Positions 41,672 through 49,944 of a DNA stretch of 63,813 nt are shown one piece after another. The notes under the pieces were generated by a model. That model searched no databases. It saw only the letters and a program-made list of their open reading frames with translations, and was not told the origin of the DNA. Source of the DNA: Pedobacter terrae. GTDB lineage: Bacteria; Bacteroidota; Bacteroidia; Sphingobacteriales; Sphingobacteriaceae. Every line of letters begins with the position of its first letter. The stretch's first letter is position 1. The translations under genes were made by a program, and so were the position numbers. The DNA is taken from positions 1 to 63,813 of the forward strand of contig NZ_FNCH01000027.1 in NCBI RefSeq assembly GCF_900100705.1, written 5' to 3'.

Positions 41672-42574
41672 TTGTGCACTCAATCTTACACTTTGCACAC
41701 AAAGATCAATATTCTCTTTATCATCAACCCTATCTCTGGTGGGAGGGGAAAACTCCGCATTCCCGATTTTATCGACAAATACCTGGATAAGGAAAAATTT
41801 AGTCCCAACTTCGTTTTCAGCGAATATGTTGGTCATGCAGGCGAACTCGCAGATGAAGCCGCTACCAAAAACTTCGATGTAATTATTGCTGCAGGTGGCG
41901 ATGGTACCATAAATGAAGTAGCCACAAAAGTGTTGAAGCACAATAAAATTCTGGGAATTTTACCATTGGGGTCAGGCAATGGCCTCGCACGCTTTTTAAA
42001 TATCTCCAAAAACTTAAGGTATGCACTTTCTATTATCAATAATTTTAAGATTGATGAAATTGATACGGCCGAGTTTAACAAAAAATGTTTTTTCAATCTG
42101 GCCGGAATGGGTTTCGATGCCCACCTAAGTGCTGTTTTTTCGAAAGATAAAAAAAGAGGATTATCGGGCTATGTAAAACTGGGTTTTAAGGAGGTTTTTA
42201 ATTACAAAGCGCAAACTTATCAATTAGCTATAGACGGCAAGGCTTATACCCGAAAAGCCTTCGCCATTAGTATTGCCAATTCATCACAGTACGGAAATGA
42301 TGTGTTCATTGCACCAAATGCATCGGTGAAAGATGGGTTACTGGATGTTTGTATTATTAAACCTTTTCCGATAATAAAATTACCATTATTGGGTTATGTA
42401 ATGTTAAATGGGAAGGCCGAAACATCAGATATGATTGAAATTATTAAGGGTAAAAACATTAAAATTACAAGAGAAACTGCAGGAGCTGTGCATGTAGATG
42501 GGGAGCCTTTGCAAATGGGCGTGGAGATTGAAGCGATGGTGAAGCCACTTTCACTTAAAGTAATTGTGCCCTAG
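41672..42574 (+). CDS. Diacylglycerol kinase family lipid kinase (YegS/DagK-like)
   Basis: The protein is about 300 aa with the lipid-kinase catalytic fold: NILFIINPISGGRGK at the N-terminus, the GGDGT motif (IIAAGGDGTINEVA) and PLGSGNGLARFL. It phosphorylates a lipid such as diacylglycerol or a sphingoid base at the membrane face. There is no ATG at the beginning; the open frame starts with TTG at 41672, and a second TTG at 41693 would give a start only seven residues later, nearer the usual family start. It is divergent from metK. Confidence 0.85.
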   Translation: MCTQSYTLHTKINILFIINPISGGRGKLRIPDFIDKYLDKEKFSPNFVFSEYVGHAGELADEAATKNFDVIIAAGGDGTINEVATKVLKHNKILGILPLGSGNGLARFLNISKNLRYALSIINNFKIDEIDTAEFNKKCFFNLAGMGFDAHLSAVFSKDKKRGLSGYVKLGFKEVFNYKAQTYQLAIDGKAYTRKAFAISIANSSQYGNDVFIAPNASVKDGLLDVCIIKPFPIIKLPLLGYVMLNGKAETSDMIEIIKGKNIKITRETAGAVHVDGEPLQMGVEIEAMVKPLSLKVIVP

Positions 42575-42761
42575 TTGAGTTTAGAGTTGAGGGTTTGGAG
42601 TTCGGATTCACCAGACTATTAACCAATAACCAGCATTAGTCTGAAGTTGGCTGTTTGTAAATAAAGATATAACAATCTAACAATTAGGCCATACAATTAA
42701 CCGATTAAACAATTAACCGTTAACCACCATCCAATTACACGCTCCGCATTACATTATAACC

Positions 42762-43112
42762 ATGAAACCAAAGAAAAATAGTTTAAGCGATCTTGGCGGA
42801 ATTATGTATTCTACCAATCCTGAATTCGAGTACGAAGAAGAAGTAGATGATACCGTTACCTCGCCAAATAACCAGCAGGATTTAAGAGTGATGCTGGATA
42901 AAAAGAACCGTGGTGGTAAAGCAGTAACGTTAATTACTGGTTTTCGAGGCCGTTCGGAAGATTTAGAGGTGTTGGGCAAAATGCTGAAGACCAAATGTGG
43001 CGTTGGTGGATCGGTTAAAGATGGCGAAATTATGATCCAGGGTGATGTGCGCGATAAAGTGATGGGTATTTTGCAAAAGGATGGTTATAAGGTGAAAAAG
43101 GCTGGGGGATGA
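42762..43112 (+). CDS. SUI1/eIF1-family translation factor homologue
   Basis: This 116-aa protein of the YciH/SUI1 family has a disordered acidic N-terminus (EFEYEEEVDDTV) and the conserved core RVMLDKKNRGGKAVTLITGF, then KTKCGVGGSVKDGEIMIQGD. In eukaryotes eIF1 monitors start-codon choice; in bacteria the role of YciH is less clear but it influences initiation fidelity. It is cytosolic and probably monocistronic. The preceding 187 bp are simple A+T-rich sequence with short repeats of ACAATT. Confidence 0.9.
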   Translation: MKPKKNSLSDLGGIMYSTNPEFEYEEEVDDTVTSPNNQQDLRVMLDKKNRGGKAVTLITGFRGRSEDLEVLGKMLKTKCGVGGSVKDGEIMIQGDVRDKVMGILQKDGYKVKKAGG

Positions 43113-43142
43113 TATTTCTAATTAAGTTAGCGCTAAATAGAA

Positions 43143-43222
43143 AAAGCTGTCATCCTGAGTGCAACGAAGGATCTTTCTATTTATAGAAATTTCGTATAAG
43201 TCTTCGACTCCGCTCAGACTGA
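43143..43222. repeat. Dispersed palindromic repeat
   Basis: CTGTCATCCTGAGTGCAACG at the left and CTTCGACTCCGCTCAGACTG at the right form an imperfect hairpin of about 80 nt. Related pieces occur at 32955, 57704 and 63640. Such non-autonomous elements are common between genes in Bacteroidota. This copy directly precedes a truncated LytTR gene remnant. Confidence 0.55.
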
Positions 43223-43242
43223 CCAATACGGATTGGGTTTAC

Positions 43243-43299
43243 ATCTTACAGGTAATTAAACCTAACAGGGAAATTGTGAAAGTAGTGTTAGGGAAATGA
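43243..43299 (+). pseudogene. 3' remnant of a LytTR regulator gene
   Basis: Nineteen codons read ILQVIKPNREIVKVVLGK and a stop, almost the same as the C-terminus of the intact LytTR gene 1 kb downstream (KIPVSKPNREMVKEVLGK). The bases after the stop also match (GAAATTTCAAACC against GACTTTTCAAACC). The rest of the copy is gone, replaced by the palindromic repeat at 43143-43222. It shows that a further LytTR copy once stood here. Confidence 0.8.
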
Positions 43300-43305
43300 A
43301 ATTTC

Positions 43306-43338
43306 AAACCTCGCAGGTTTTCAAAACCTGTGAGGTTT
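43306..43338. repeat. REP-like palindrome
   Basis: AAACCTCGCAGGTTTT, a single C, and AAAACCTGTGAGGTTT form an almost perfect 33-nt palindrome. A similar motif (CCTCGCAG and CTGCGAGG) lies at 56461-56493. It may act as a terminator or REP element. Confidence 0.6.
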
Positions 43339-43452
43339 AATAAAATACTAAAAGGCTCTTTATTAATTCTCATCAAAACCTACCAGATGCTCAAGATTGA
43401 TTTTTAAATGTGCAGTACGCAATTACTTTCGTTAACATTTAAATCAATTATT

Positions 43453-43647
43453 ATGAAACAGTTATTCTTCTTATTCTTTTTTGTTATTGCTTTTGGTCTA
43501 CAGGTTTCTTATGCAGCAGCCATTGGTATGCCGGAAATTATTCTTATTCTAGTCATTGGATTTATGGCTATTGCTATAATGGTCGGCATTGTTTTATTAT
43601 GTGTAAATTTGATTAAAAAGGCTAAGGCTACTCGAAATGAAGAATAG
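43453..43647 (+). CDS. Small membrane protein paired with a LytTR regulator
   Basis: I start at the ATG at 43453 (MKQLFFLFFFVIAFGLQVSY); the frame is open further upstream but that leader is not protein-like. The 64-aa product has a signal-like first hydrophobic helix, then IGMPEIILILVIGFMAIAIM as a second helix and a basic tail. This is the same N-terminal layout as the next gene (LGVPEIITLLIAGLIFF), but without the DNA-binding domain. The two genes overlap by 11 bp and are surely cotranslated. It may pair with the regulator in the membrane. Confidence 0.65.
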   Translation: MKQLFFLFFFVIAFGLQVSYAAAIGMPEIILILVIGFMAIAIMVGIVLLCVNLIKKAKATRNEE

Positions 43648-44239
43648 AATATCTATTGGATTTATTTTTATACTTACTTATGGTATTCATATTGCATATG
43701 GAGCTAATTTAGGTGTGCCCGAAATCATCACGCTTTTGATAGCAGGCCTAATCTTTTTTTGTTTTTTTGGAGGTATTTTTATGTTGATCTATTTTTTGAT
43801 CAGACGGAACCGTACGCAGCCCACGGCAGCGCCAAATACAGTTGCCATCAATTTTGCGCCTCCTATAGTACATAAAAATCCACAGGTAAAAGAAAAGATA
43901 GGATTAAGTAAGATAAATGCCAGGATTGCATTGCCTCAACAGAACGAAATCAGGTACGTCAGTACTGATGAAATTGTAAGATGCGAGGCAGATAACAACT
44001 ATACCAATTTCTTTTTTAGCGATGGCGATCAACTATTGATTTCAAAATCATTAAAAGAATATTCCGATCTGCTTAAACCCCAGGGCTTTGTACGGACACA
44101 TCAAAGCCACCTCGTTAACCCAAAATTTGTAAAAAGCTGGCTAAAAGAAGATGGTGGAACACTGTTGATGAATAATGGCGATAAAATCCCAGTAAGTAAA
44201 CCAAACAGGGAAATGGTAAAAGAGGTGTTGGGGAAATGA
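43637..44239 (+). CDS. Membrane-anchored LytTR-domain regulator
   Basis: The 200-aa protein has two hydrophobic helices (residues about 5-22 and 28-55, with LGVPEIITLLIAGL) and a C-terminal LytTR DNA-binding domain (about 95-198). The domain shows the family motifs IRYVSTDEIVRCEADNNYTN, VRTHQSHLVNP and the final KIPVSKPNREMVKEVLGK. There is no receiver domain, so the signal must come through the membrane part or its small partner. The upstream 64-aa gene shares the membrane part. Targets are unknown. Confidence 0.85.
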   Translation: MKNRISIGFIFILTYGIHIAYGANLGVPEIITLLIAGLIFFCFFGGIFMLIYFLIRRNRTQPTAAPNTVAINFAPPIVHKNPQVKEKIGLSKINARIALPQQNEIRYVSTDEIVRCEADNNYTNFFFSDGDQLLISKSLKEYSDLLKPQGFVRTHQSHLVNPKFVKSWLKEDGGTLLMNNGDKIPVSKPNREMVKEVLGK

Positions 44240-44292
44240 CTTTTCAAACCTTGCTGGTTTCACAAATCTGCGCAGTCTGAAAAGCAAAGTTC

Positions 44293-44389
44293 GCGTTAGG
44301 GATTGTAAGGGTTCAGTACCGATCTTTCATCGGTACCGGAGCGAAGCGTAGCCCTGAAAAGCCCGACCCTTGCGTAGCTTGGGGAACGC
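44293..44389 (+). ncRNA. Candidate structured RNA or intergenic element
   Basis: The sequence folds into nested stems: GCGTT (44293-44297) with AACGC (44385-44389); AAGGGT near 44308 with ACCCTT near 44366; TTCAG with CTGAA; and a perfect inner hairpin GTACCGAT (44316-44323) with ATCGGTAC (44329-44336), 5-nt loop. It begins with GCGTTAGGGATTG and ends GGGGAACGCCC. I have an impression of similar elements in other Bacteroidota genomes but cannot name a family. It lies between the LytTR gene and hisS and is much richer in G+C than its surroundings. Confidence 0.45.
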
Positions 44390-44498
44390 CCAAACCAGTT
44401 GGCAATTAACCCTTATGTATTTATATAACTTATCGTTTTTAATAAGGCCATTAAAAACCTGCAAGGTTTAAACCTTACATTTTTGTACTTTTGCGGCT

Positions 44499-45890
44499 AT
44501 GTCAGTTATTAAACCCTCATTAGCAAAAGGAACCCGCGATTTTACTCCGGTTGAAATGGTAAAACGCAACTTTATTTACGACACCATTAAAACGGTTTTT
44601 AGGAAATACGGTTATGCCGAAATCCAGACGCCGAGTTTCGAGAATCTTTCTACCCTAACGGGAAAATATGGTGATGAAGGCGATAAACTGATTTTTAAAA
44701 TTTTAAATAGCGGGGAGTATCTTAAAGATCCGAAAAAGAAATCCTTCGATTTTGCTGAAGAAGATAATAGTAACAAGCTGATTCCTTTAATCTCTGAAAA
44801 AGCGCTCCGTTACGATTTAACAGTGCCTTTTGCGCGTTATGTAGTGATGCACCAGCACGAAATTACTTTGCCTTTTAAACGTTTTCAGGTGCAGCCGGTT
44901 TGGCGTGCCGATCGTCCTCAAAAAGGCAGGTACCGTGAGTTTTACCAGTGTGATGTGGATGTGGTGGGTTCTGAAAGTTTATTAAACGAAGCCGAATTTA
45001 TTTTGATTTACAACGAGGCCTTAAGCAAATTGGGCTTAAAGGATTTCACCATCAAGATTAATAACCGCAAAATTTTATCAGGTATTGCCGAAATTATCGG
45101 TAAGCCAGACTTGATTATCGATATGACGGTAGCCATCGATAAACTGGATAAAATCGGTTTGGATGGGGTAAGTAAAGAATTGTTAGAGCGTGGTTTCACC
45201 GAACAGGATTTAGAAAAACTCCGTCCGGTAATTTTGTTAGAAGGTTTTAATGAGGAAAAACTGGCCAGCCTGAAAGAAGTTTTAGCTGAATCTGAAACCG
45301 GTTTAAAGGGTATTGCAGAAATAGAACAGGTTTTTGACTACGTAGAAGGTCTGATTGCTTATGGCTTACCTTTAACTGCTAAATTAGAGTTAGACATTAC
45401 ATTGGCCCGTGGATTAAATTATTATACCGGCTGTATTTTCGAGGTTAAAACCAACGAAGTGGCCATGGGCAGCATTGGTGGAGGTGGTCGTTACGACGAT
45501 TTAACCGGTATGTTCGGTTTAAAAGGCTTAACAGGCGTGGGTGTTTCTTTTGGTGCCGACCGTATTTATGATGTATTGGAAGAATTGAACCTTTTTCCTG
45601 CTTCGGCAGAAGTGGGAACAAAAGTTTTGATCAGTAATTTCGATGCAGAAGCGGAGAAATATGCCTTGCCGATCGTTCAGCAGCTTAGAAATGCCGGGAT
45701 TGCAGCAGAATTATATCCAAGTTCGGCGAAACTGAAAAAACAAATGGCTTATGCTGATGCCAAGAACATTCCTTATGTGATTTTAATTGGTGGCGATGAA
45801 ATTGCCAGCGGCGAACTGACGTTAAAGGATATGCAAACTGGGGAGCAGAAAAAACTGACTGTTTTAGGTATTCTGGAGTTGTTGAAATAG
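44499..45890 (+). CDS. hisS: Histidyl-tRNA synthetase
   Basis: This 463-aa class II synthetase charges tRNA-His. Motif 1 is in the N-terminal GTRDFTPVEMVKRNFIYD region, motif 2 in FQVQPVWRADRPQKGRYREF, the histidine-specific segments are LARGLNYYTGCIFEV and GSIGGGGRYDDL, and motif 3 is in GVGVSFGADRIYDVL. The C-terminal anticodon-binding domain starts near 365 (TKVLISNFDAEAEKYA). The length is normal. The start at 44499 gives MSVIKPSLAKGTRDF, matching the family. Confidence 0.97.
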   Translation: MSVIKPSLAKGTRDFTPVEMVKRNFIYDTIKTVFRKYGYAEIQTPSFENLSTLTGKYGDEGDKLIFKILNSGEYLKDPKKKSFDFAEEDNSNKLIPLISEKALRYDLTVPFARYVVMHQHEITLPFKRFQVQPVWRADRPQKGRYREFYQCDVDVVGSESLLNEAEFILIYNEALSKLGLKDFTIKINNRKILSGIAEIIGKPDLIIDMTVAIDKLDKIGLDGVSKELLERGFTEQDLEKLRPVILLEGFNEEKLASLKEVLAESETGLKGIAEIEQVFDYVEGLIAYGLPLTAKLELDITLARGLNYYTGCIFEVKTNEVAMGSIGGGGRYDDLTGMFGLKGLTGVGVSFGADRIYDVLEELNLFPASAEVGTKVLISNFDAEAEKYALPIVQQLRNAGIAAELYPSSAKLKKQMAYADAKNIPYVILIGGDEIASGELTLKDMQTGEQKKLTVLGILELLK

Positions 45891-45898
45891 AAGTTTAA

Positions 45899-46012
45899 TT
45901 AACCACAGAGATCACTAGAGTTTTCACAGAGTAAAAGAGGTTATAGTCAGATAGCCTTATCCGGCTCAGCGGTCTCTGTGTCCTATCACTGTTTCCTCTG
46001 TGATTAATATGA
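45899..46012. repeat. Dispersed inverted repeat between hisS and a methyltransferase gene
   Basis: AACCACAGAGATCACTAGAG at the left and CCTCTGTGATTAAT at the right, with internal CACAGAG and CTCTGTG copies, form an imperfect palindrome between two convergent genes. Related copies occur at 62441-62517 and partly near 60866-60896. Confidence 0.5.
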
Positions 46013-46117
46013 TCATGAAATTAGAAGCGATCCAATGTGTAACTACTGAAAAAATAGATCCTGAAACAAGTTCAGGATGACGGAAAAAGTGAGATTCAGC
46101 TATAATCGTGGTTAAAT

Positions 46118-46849
46118 TCATCGTCCAACCCGCAGTAAAACAGGGAAATGAACATCCTTCTCCGCATCATCACCCCAGGCTTCCTTTAACTCGGTAAGCA
46201 TATACTCCAATGGGTTGCGCTCATTGGCTTTTTTATAATGTTGCAAGGAAGACCAGGTATTTAAATAACCGATTAACTGTTTAAAATTCCAGGTGGTTTT
46301 GATCTGGAAATGTGGTGCAATAATTTCTTCAAAAGGGAAGGGAATGGTTTTGTAACCTTCTTCAATATAATGGCGTTCACTGTCCCAGTATTTGCCTAAG
46401 ATATCTTCATAAAGTTTATGTACAGCCACGTCTACCTTTTTATCAATAACCATTAAACCATAACCAATTACCGCTAAAAGTCCATTTGGCTTTAATGTTC
46501 TTTTTACTTCGGCATAAAATGCCTCGAAATTAAACCAATGGATGGCCTGCGCTACCGTGATTAAATCGAAACTATTATTCTCCACCGAGGTTTGTTCTGC
46601 GGGTTCTTCTTTATAAGTGATGTTTGGCAGCTGTAAAGCATTTTTTAATTGATTTTCGCTAATGTCTGTTGCATAAACCGCAGTAAAGTGCTGCGCCAAT
46701 ACACGTGCAACCTGGCCATTTCCTGTGGCACAATCCCATGCCGTTTCTTTATTTTTTACCAGGGCAAACAGATAATCGTATAATTCCTGTGGATAAGTTG
46801 GCCGGTAGATGGCGTAATCGGCAGATTGGGTAGAAAAGTTATCTTTCAT
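46118..46849 (-). CDS. Class I SAM-dependent methyltransferase
   Basis: The 243-aa protein has the Rossmann-type methyltransferase core: motif I AWDCATGNGQVARVLAQHF, the acidic end of strand 2 AVYATDIS, then FDLITVAQAIHWFNFEAFY and LKPNGLLAVIGYG. It belongs to the UbiE/type-11 group of small-molecule methyltransferases acting in the cytosol, and the substrate cannot be read from sequence. It is probably a single-gene unit, convergent with hisS. Confidence 0.85.
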   Translation of the reverse strand: MKDNFSTQSADYAIYRPTYPQELYDYLFALVKNKETAWDCATGNGQVARVLAQHFTAVYATDISENQLKNALQLPNITYKEEPAEQTSVENNSFDLITVAQAIHWFNFEAFYAEVKRTLKPNGLLAVIGYGLMVIDKKVDVAVHKLYEDILGKYWDSERHYIEEGYKTIPFPFEEIIAPHFQIKTTWNFKQLIGYLNTWSSLQHYKKANERNPLEYMLTELKEAWGDDAEKDVHFPVLLRVGR

Positions 46850-47030
46850 CGTGGTAATGATTGAATTTTTGAATGATGAAATGAGTGATGATGAATATCA
46901 CTCGGCTCTTTCTTTATAAAATTATCATATTTTTGATTAAGAACAGAATTGTTAGGACTATGTTTTATTTATCATTCAAAGTGTTCCCATTCAGTCTTTC
47001 TGGTAATCACTCAATCAATCGTTTTTGAAT

Positions 47031-48329
47031 ATGGAAAAAACAGTACAGCAAAATGAAGTTAAGGAGGCAGGATACCGGCTAAAATCTATCTTCGGAGGCG
47101 CTGTTGGGAATCTGGTTGAATGGTACGATTGGTATACCTATTCTGCTTTTGCACTTTATTTTTCACCTGCCTTTTTCCCGAACAGCAATCCAACTGCGCA
47201 GTTATTAAACACAGCCGGAATTTTTGCCGTAGGATTTTTAATGCGCCCCATTGGAGGCTGGTTATTTGGAAGTATTGCCGATAAGTTAGGCAGGAAACAT
47301 TCGATGATGATTTCAGTGCTGATTATGGCCATAGGATCTTTAATGATTGGTTTAACTCCAGGTTACAAAAGGATTGGTATTGCTGCTCCATTATTGCTCG
47401 TTTTGGCCAGATTGATTCAGGGCTTGAGTACTGGTGGCGAATATGGAACTTCTGCTACCTACCTCAGCGAAATGGCCACCAAAAAACATCGGGGATTTTA
47501 TTCCAGCTTTCAATATGTAACGCTTATCGGCGGACAGTTATTGGCTTTAGGCATCCAGTTGGTGTTGCAAAACTGGCTGCTTACTTCTGCACAATTGCAT
47601 GCCTGGGGCTGGAGGATCCCCTTTTTTATTGGTGCTGTGCTTTCTTTTATTGCATTATACCTGCGGAGGCATATTGATGAAACTGCTGCCTTTAAAAATA
47701 AAAATACCGAAGACAAAAAAGGTGGAATGGCCATACTGTTAAAGTATCCGAAAGAGATTTTTACCGTAGTGGGCTTAACATTAGGTGGGACCATCGCCTT
47801 TTATACGTTTAGCACTTATATGCAAAAGTTTCTGGTGAATACCGTTCATCTGAGTAAAGAAACTTCTACCACATTATCATTTGTTTCGCTGTTGGTTTTT
47901 GCCATCATGCAGCCGCTCTTCGGTCTGTTATCTGATAAAATCGGCAGGAAGCCCCTGTTAGTTGGTTTCGGGGTATTAGGTACCTTATGTACCTATCCGA
48001 TTTTAACGGGCCTGGCTGGAGAGACCAATACCGCCATTATTTTTTTATTGATGATTGGTGCCTTAATTATTGTGAGTGGTTATACCAGTATTAATGCGGT
48101 GGTGAAGGCCGAGCTGTTTCCTGCCGAAATCAGGGCTTTGGGCGTTGGTTTACCTTATGCTTTAACTGTTGCTATTTTCGGTGGGACGGCAGAATATTTC
48201 GCACTTTGGTTTAAAAATATTGGTCACGAAAGTTATTTTTACTGGTATGTAACCGGATGTATTTTAATCTCGCTGGTTTTATACACGACCATGAAAGATA
48301 CGAAGCGCCATTCGAAGATAGAGGATTAG
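47031..48329 (+). CDS. MFS transporter of the metabolite:H+ symporter type
   Basis: I choose the ATG at 47031 (MEKTVQQNEV); the open frame begins two codons earlier at a TTG. The 432-aa protein has about twelve membrane helices and the signature of the MHS branch that includes alpha-ketoglutarate and proline/betaine symporters: GNLVEWYDWYTYSAFALYF, MRPIGGWLFGSIADKLGRKH and a second loop LLSDKIGRKPLL. It probably takes up an organic acid or similar compound with protons. It is alone between two intergenic gaps. Confidence 0.87.
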   Translation: MEKTVQQNEVKEAGYRLKSIFGGAVGNLVEWYDWYTYSAFALYFSPAFFPNSNPTAQLLNTAGIFAVGFLMRPIGGWLFGSIADKLGRKHSMMISVLIMAIGSLMIGLTPGYKRIGIAAPLLLVLARLIQGLSTGGEYGTSATYLSEMATKKHRGFYSSFQYVTLIGGQLLALGIQLVLQNWLLTSAQLHAWGWRIPFFIGAVLSFIALYLRRHIDETAAFKNKNTEDKKGGMAILLKYPKEIFTVVGLTLGGTIAFYTFSTYMQKFLVNTVHLSKETSTTLSFVSLLVFAIMQPLFGLLSDKIGRKPLLVGFGVLGTLCTYPILTGLAGETNTAIIFLLMIGALIIVSGYTSINAVVKAELFPAEIRALGVGLPYALTVAIFGGTAEYFALWFKNIGHESYFYWYVTGCILISLVLYTTMKDTKRHSKIED

Positions 48330-48424
48330 CATTTTGCTCTTTTTATGTGCGATCGTCACCCTGACCCAAATGGTCTTCGTTTGTAACGAGGATTGTTGAG
48401 ATTTGCATTTGTAATGCAGAAAGG

Positions 48425-48471
48425 TGGCGATTAAATCGCCATTCTCCTTCGTCCGCGTTGCAAACGCGGAC
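48425..48471. repeat. Short palindromes upstream of rarA
   Basis: GGCGATTAAATCGCC and, a few bases on, GTCCGCGTT-GCA-AACGCGGAC (48451-48471) form two perfect hairpins; just before them CTTCGTTTGTAACGAGGA is a third imperfect palindrome. They look like the remains of a small non-autonomous element. Confidence 0.5.
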
Positions 48472-48597
48472 GATAAAAGAATTTACCGATAATTTACTTC
48501 CTTGTTAATCTGCGCATCTGTAGCAAACTTATCCCACACCTATTTGGTTAGTAAATTGTCTACAAACAAAATATTCAATTTTTATATATTTACCATT

Positions 48598-49878
48598 ATG
48601 CAAAACCTGCCTCCCTTAGCCGAACGTATGCGCCCTCAAAACCTTAATGAGTATGTTGGTCAGCAGCATTTGGTAGGAGCGGGCGCGGTATTGCGCAAAG
48701 CGATTGAAAGCGGTCAGCTGCCATCGATGATTTTTTGGGGACCTCCCGGAGTTGGTAAAACCACTTTGGCCTATATCATTTCGCAGGCATTAGACCGGCC
48801 CTTTTTTAACTTAAGTGCCATTAATAGCGGCGTGAAAGATATCCGCGAAGTGATTGATCGGGCCGCACAACTAAAAGATAGCTTTTTGGGTTTACCTATT
48901 CTGTTTATTGATGAGATTCATCGTTTCAGTAAATCACAACAGGATAGTTTATTGGGAGCTGTAGAACGGGGCCTGGTTACTTTGATTGGCGCTACGACAG
49001 AAAATCCATCTTTCGAAGTTATTTCCGCTTTGCTTTCCCGTTGTCAGGTTTACATTTTAAAATCCCTTACCGAAGAAGAATTGGTGGGCTTGTTGCAAAC
49101 CGCCATTAAAAAAGATGCGGTTCTTGTAGAAAAAAAAATCACCATCAAAGAACACGAAGCTTTAATCCGTTTATCTGGAGGTGATGCAAGAAAATTATTA
49201 AATGTGCTCGAAATTGCCATTAATGGCATCGGTGGTAATAAAATCGTGCTGACCAATGAGAATGTGCTGGCCCATGCGCAACAGAACCTTGCGCTTTATG
49301 ATAAAGCCGGAGAACAGCATTACGATATCATTTCGGCATTCATCAAATCAATCCGCGGCAGCGACCCCAATGCTGCCGTGTATTGGTTGGCCAGGATGAT
49401 TGAAGGAGGAGAAGATCCGCTTTTTATTGCCCGCCGGTTGTTGATTTTGTCTTCAGAAGATATCGGCAATGCCAATCCTAATGCGCTGTTATTGGCCAAT
49501 AATTGTTTTACGGCAGTAAATGTAATCGGTTATCCCGAGGCGCGGATTATTTTGTCGCAATGTGTGACTTATCTGGCCAGTTCGCCAAAAAGTAATGCCT
49601 CTTACGAAGCCATTAACAAGGCGCAGGCTTTGGTTAAACAAACTGGTAATCTGCCTGTGCCGCTTCATATCCGCAATGCACCCACCAAATTAATGAAAAA
49701 TATCGGCTATGGAAAAGATTACCAGTATTCACACGGCTATGAAAGCAATTTTTCGCCACAAGAATATTTTCCTGAAGAATTAAGCGGCACAAAACTCTAC
49801 GATCCGGGTAAAAACCCTGCAGAAGAGAAACTGCGCGAAAAGCTTAGACAGAACTGGAAAGGCAAATACAAATATTAG
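48598..49878 (+). CDS. rarA: Replication-associated recombination protein RarA (MgsA)
   Basis: I start at the ATG at 48598 (MQNLPPLAERMRPQNLNEYV), where the family begins; the upstream open frame is unconserved. The 426-aa AAA+ ATPase has Walker A GPPGVGKT at 48-55, Walker B LFIDEIHRFSKSQQD, and the sensor region ATTENPSFEVISALLSRCQV. The C-terminal tetramerisation domain contains HYDIISAFIKSIRGSDPNAA. It acts at stalled replication forks as a clamp-loader relative. It is a single gene of normal length. Confidence 0.94.
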   Translation: MQNLPPLAERMRPQNLNEYVGQQHLVGAGAVLRKAIESGQLPSMIFWGPPGVGKTTLAYIISQALDRPFFNLSAINSGVKDIREVIDRAAQLKDSFLGLPILFIDEIHRFSKSQQDSLLGAVERGLVTLIGATTENPSFEVISALLSRCQVYILKSLTEEELVGLLQTAIKKDAVLVEKKITIKEHEALIRLSGGDARKLLNVLEIAINGIGGNKIVLTNENVLAHAQQNLALYDKAGEQHYDIISAFIKSIRGSDPNAAVYWLARMIEGGEDPLFIARRLLILSSEDIGNANPNALLLANNCFTAVNVIGYPEARIILSQCVTYLASSPKSNASYEAINKAQALVKQTGNLPVPLHIRNAPTKLMKNIGYGKDYQYSHGYESNFSPQEYFPEELSGTKLYDPGKNPAEEKLREKLRQNWKGKYKY

Positions 49879-49944
49879 TGTAACAATTTCTTCCAAATGC
49901 ATACTAATAGGTATATTGACTAAAATCAAACACCTAAACTAAAT

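Noticed and set aside
42664..42720. Repeated ACAATT units before the SUI1 gene as a possible CRISPR
   Set aside because: Units are short, irregular and without spacers of constant length; simple A+T-rich sequence.
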